Source: Salminus brasiliensis (lineage: Eukaryota; Chordata; Actinopteri; Characiformes; Bryconidae). Taken from it: a DNA stretch of 64,000 bases. Under the pieces are notes generated by a model, which saw only the letters and a program-made list of their open reading frames with translations, did not search any database and was not told where the DNA came from. Of the stretch, positions 62,756-64,000 are shown piece by piece. Position 1 is the stretch's first letter; each line of letters begins with the position of its first letter. The position numbers and the translations under genes are program-made. The DNA is taken from the NCBI RefSeq assembly GCF_030463535.1, contig NC_132878.1, forward strand, positions 24,996,925 through 25,060,924. The letters are read 5' to 3'.

Positions 62756-63259
62756 TTAGTATTTAGCCCGCAGAAGTGTATAATCTCGTGCTAGCCTGCT
62801 TAGATACCGCTCGAGATCCCTGAGAATAACATAACCCTCCAAGCGGGATACCCACCTTGATGGGCCAGACACTTGGGCGGTCGGCTTGGCCTTGGACGTT
62901 GCAGCGACCGTAGCGACCTGAGTGACTTCCTCAGAGCTGGAAGCTGCTTCTGTACTTGCAAATGAGGTCTGTCCTTCATTGGTGGCTGCCATGTCCCATG
63001 GGGTTGAGGTCAGAATGCGGCCCAGGGTGGAGTAAGGCCCAGGCACGCTGGCAATGGGGCTGGAGGTAGAAGTAGTGCTTGTGGAGGTTGGGTTGGAGGT
63101 TTGAGATGACATAGCTGCTGAGCTAGAATGTTTGTCAGTGGTCAGGAAGGGGTTTAGGGTCGGGGTGGGGTGTGTTGGGCTAGAAAAGGCACTGGTCGGA
63201 GATGCAGTGGGCATGTAGTCAGTAGCGGGGTCCTGCTTTAAGACCTTCATTTCCGCCAG
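62756..63259 (-). CDS. Last exon of an IL-6-superfamily cytokine, IL-11-like (partial, 167 aa)
   Basis: Only the final coding exon is in view; the gene continues right of the window. The minus strand has TTTCTTCTCCACAG before CTGGCG, a strong acceptor at 63260, phase 0. The exon starts L-A-E-M-K-V-L-K and ends with TAA at 62758-62756. The last 32 residues, from W-V-S-R-L-E-G-Y-V-I-L-R-D-L to the end, form an amphipathic helix like helix D of IL-6-family cytokines. Human IL-11 also has 32 residues from its matching Trp to its end, with I-L, L, R and L-L in the same places. A CD loop plus helix D in one last exon also fits IL-6, IL-11 and G-CSF gene structure. Such proteins are secreted ligands for gp130-type receptors. 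The loop of about 120 residues is rich in Ser, Thr and Pro, mucin-like and far longer than usual. CLCF1/CNTF-type is an alternative. The exon is well supported; the family is moderate. Confidence 0.5.
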   Translation of the reverse strand: MAEMKVLKQDPATDYMPTASPTSAFSSPTHPTPTLNPFLTTDKHSSSAAMSSQTSNPTSTSTTSTSSPIASVPGPYSTLGRILTSTPWDMAATNEGQTSFASTEAASSSEEVTQVATVAATSKAKPTAQVSGPSRWVSRLEGYVILRDLERYLSRLARDYTLLRAKY

Positions 63260-64000
63260 CTGTGGAGAAGAAACACATGAACATATCACAATGAGCGTCA
63301 GTCATTCAGGCCCTTCCATTCAAAACAAATGTGGGATTTCACAGAATGGTGACTGAAACCACATGTGTGAAATCATCATTAAGGCCAAAGTTTCTGAACC
63401 TGGTCCTCATGACCCAGCATTTCCCAGCATTTCTGCACAGTATGTTATGACTTTGCACCTATGTCTCTGTGCTGTCTCGATGCATACATATTAGGCAGGT
63501 AACAGCATATCATGTTTTATTGGACTGGACTGCTTTGAGACTAGCATGTCAACTAGCATGTAAACAGTTGTTCAGCTTGTGGATGGCTGAAATTATGTAT
63601 ACTGAATCAAGACACCGGCATATTAGAGTACCATACTAGGACACTATGCAAATATCACTTCTAAAGAAAAAGCACTGATTGGGGCTTTCATAATTCTCTG
63701 TAGTTTTGGGTTGCACAGGGAATTTTAGAGTTTAATGGACTTCAAAGTGAGGGCTTGTTTCCTCGTAGCTGCTTCAATGAGTTTTTGGCGAACGGTTAAC
63801 TCTGGGAAATCCTGTTTAACAAACATGTTTGTGTTTTCAGAACCAGCAAGACCTTCAATTTCTAACAGTCACAGTCATCCAGGCTACTATATATTGACTG
63901 ATTTGTTATGAAGTAAGCTCACGATAGTATCATGTACCCAGTGTTCTTAATTTAAGGTTAAGGTGAGTTAAGGAACATGCAACACAGCAAAAATTGGTGG
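63260..64000 (-). other. Intron of the cytokine-like gene, no upstream exon seen
   Basis: No convincing donor plus coding exon appears on the minus strand up to the window end. About 63395-63440 (gaacctggtcctcatgaccc) resembles a common fish interspersed repeat. Confidence 0.35.

Overview
The window is vertebrate nuclear DNA, almost certainly from a teleost fish. It holds intron-rich genes with GT-AG junctions, very abundant CA/GT microsatellites, decayed Tc1/mariner copies, TA-flanked MITEs and tRNA-derived SINEs. The repeat style suggests an otophysan (characin/catfish-type) genome, but that is inference. There are no bacterial, phage or CRISPR features.

Three protein genes can be supported. 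(1) On the minus strand at 5847-7361 lies a single-exon coding region for a muscarinic acetylcholine receptor of M1 type (504 aa). (2) On the plus strand, 31 coding exons between 37226 and 57175 encode a complete 1031-residue class I myosin of the MYO1C type: motor, IQ lever arm and phosphoinositide-binding tail. Every junction keeps phase. A likely non-coding first exon with CCAAT and GC boxes lies 16 kb upstream at about 20.6-20.76 kb. (3) On the minus strand at 62756-63259 is the last coding exon of a gene that leaves the window on the right. It ends in a helix that fits helix D of IL-6-family cytokines, best IL-11, preceded by an unusually long Ser/Thr/Pro-rich stretch.

Layout: 1-5.8 kb is intergenic and includes a foldback transposon. 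The receptor spans 5.8-7.4 kb. From 7.4 to 19.3 kb is intergenic or receptor 5' territory full of SINE and MITE relics. From 19.34 to 20.46 kb is a 21-bp minisatellite ending just before the putative myosin promoter. Myosin intron 1 (20.76-37.19 kb) carries a second minisatellite (27.2-28.3 kb) and two pieces of a dead Tc1 transposase. The myosin body follows. From 57.2 to 62.7 kb are the 3' flanks of the myosin and cytokine genes, which converge. The receptor and myosin genes are divergently oriented. Nothing suggests the three genes act together.

The most notable points are residue-level departures. The myosin has Asn at the TEDS site (residue 522) and an in-frame alternative donor that would insert 24 residues between IQ1 and IQ2. 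The receptor keeps its acetylcholine pocket but lacks the extracellular-loop-3 Cys pair, has a rebuilt loop 2 and ends in a PDZ-type tail. The cytokine exon has a mucin-like loop. No wholly new system is visible. Family comparisons are from memory of the families, not from a database search.
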